A DNA stretch of 6,003 nt from Chloroflexota bacterium (GTDB taxonomy: Bacteria; Chloroflexota; Dormibacteria; Dormibacterales; Dormibacteraceae), in contig VBJE01000201.1 of the NCBI GenBank assembly GCA_005879675.1, positions 1 to 6,003 of the forward strand, given 5' to 3'. The notes under the pieces were generated by a model, which searched no databases, was not told the origin of the DNA, and saw nothing but the letters and a program-made list of their open reading frames with translations. How positions within the stretch are numbered: the stretch's first letter is position 1; every line of letters begins with the position of its first letter. Shown here one piece after another: positions 6,001 through 6,003 of the stretch. The translations under genes and the position numbers were made by a program.

Positions 6001-6003
6001 GTT

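Overview
This 6-kb window comes from a GC-rich bacterial chromosome. The coding DNA is strongly G/C-ended, genes are packed closely, and GTG starts occur. Several traits fit Chloroflexota or Actinomycetota (high GC, a probable leaderless transcript, a TetR/ABC exporter cassette), but the sequence alone does not fix the phylum. I see no tRNA, rRNA, CRISPR, transposase or phage gene.

Layout from left to right. (1) 34-1917 (+): a complete glutamine-hydrolysing asparagine synthetase. (2) 1918-2015: a short intergenic stretch with a double-hairpin repeat (copy 1), then a promoter with a consensus -10 box and a perfect 15-bp palindrome. (3) 2016-5252 (+): a three-gene exporter operon made of a TetR-family regulator, a DrrA-like ABC ATPase and a large ABC-2 type permease of the polyketide/antibiotic exporter kind. 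The stop of each gene is close to or overlaps the next start. The permease reading frame is broken once, near 4160-4167. (4) 5260-5302: a second, almost identical copy of the double-hairpin repeat, lying exactly between converging genes. (5) 5303-5857 (-): an isochorismatase-like cysteine hydrolase. (6) 5858-6003: an upstream region with a tandem 11-bp direct repeat and, at the right edge, a strong Shine-Dalgarno sequence that announces a rightward gene beyond the window.

How the parts work together. The TetR protein most likely binds the palindrome in its own promoter and represses the whole regulator-ATPase-permease transcript until a toxic compound is bound. The ATPase and permease would then form a drug or lipophilic-compound exporter. 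The asparagine synthetase and the cysteine hydrolase look like independent metabolic genes.

No clearly new system is visible. The points most worth a second look are the permease frameshift, the leaderless autorepressed TetR promoter, the duplicated gene-end hairpin element, and the possible PhoB/OmpR-type direct repeat at the right edge.
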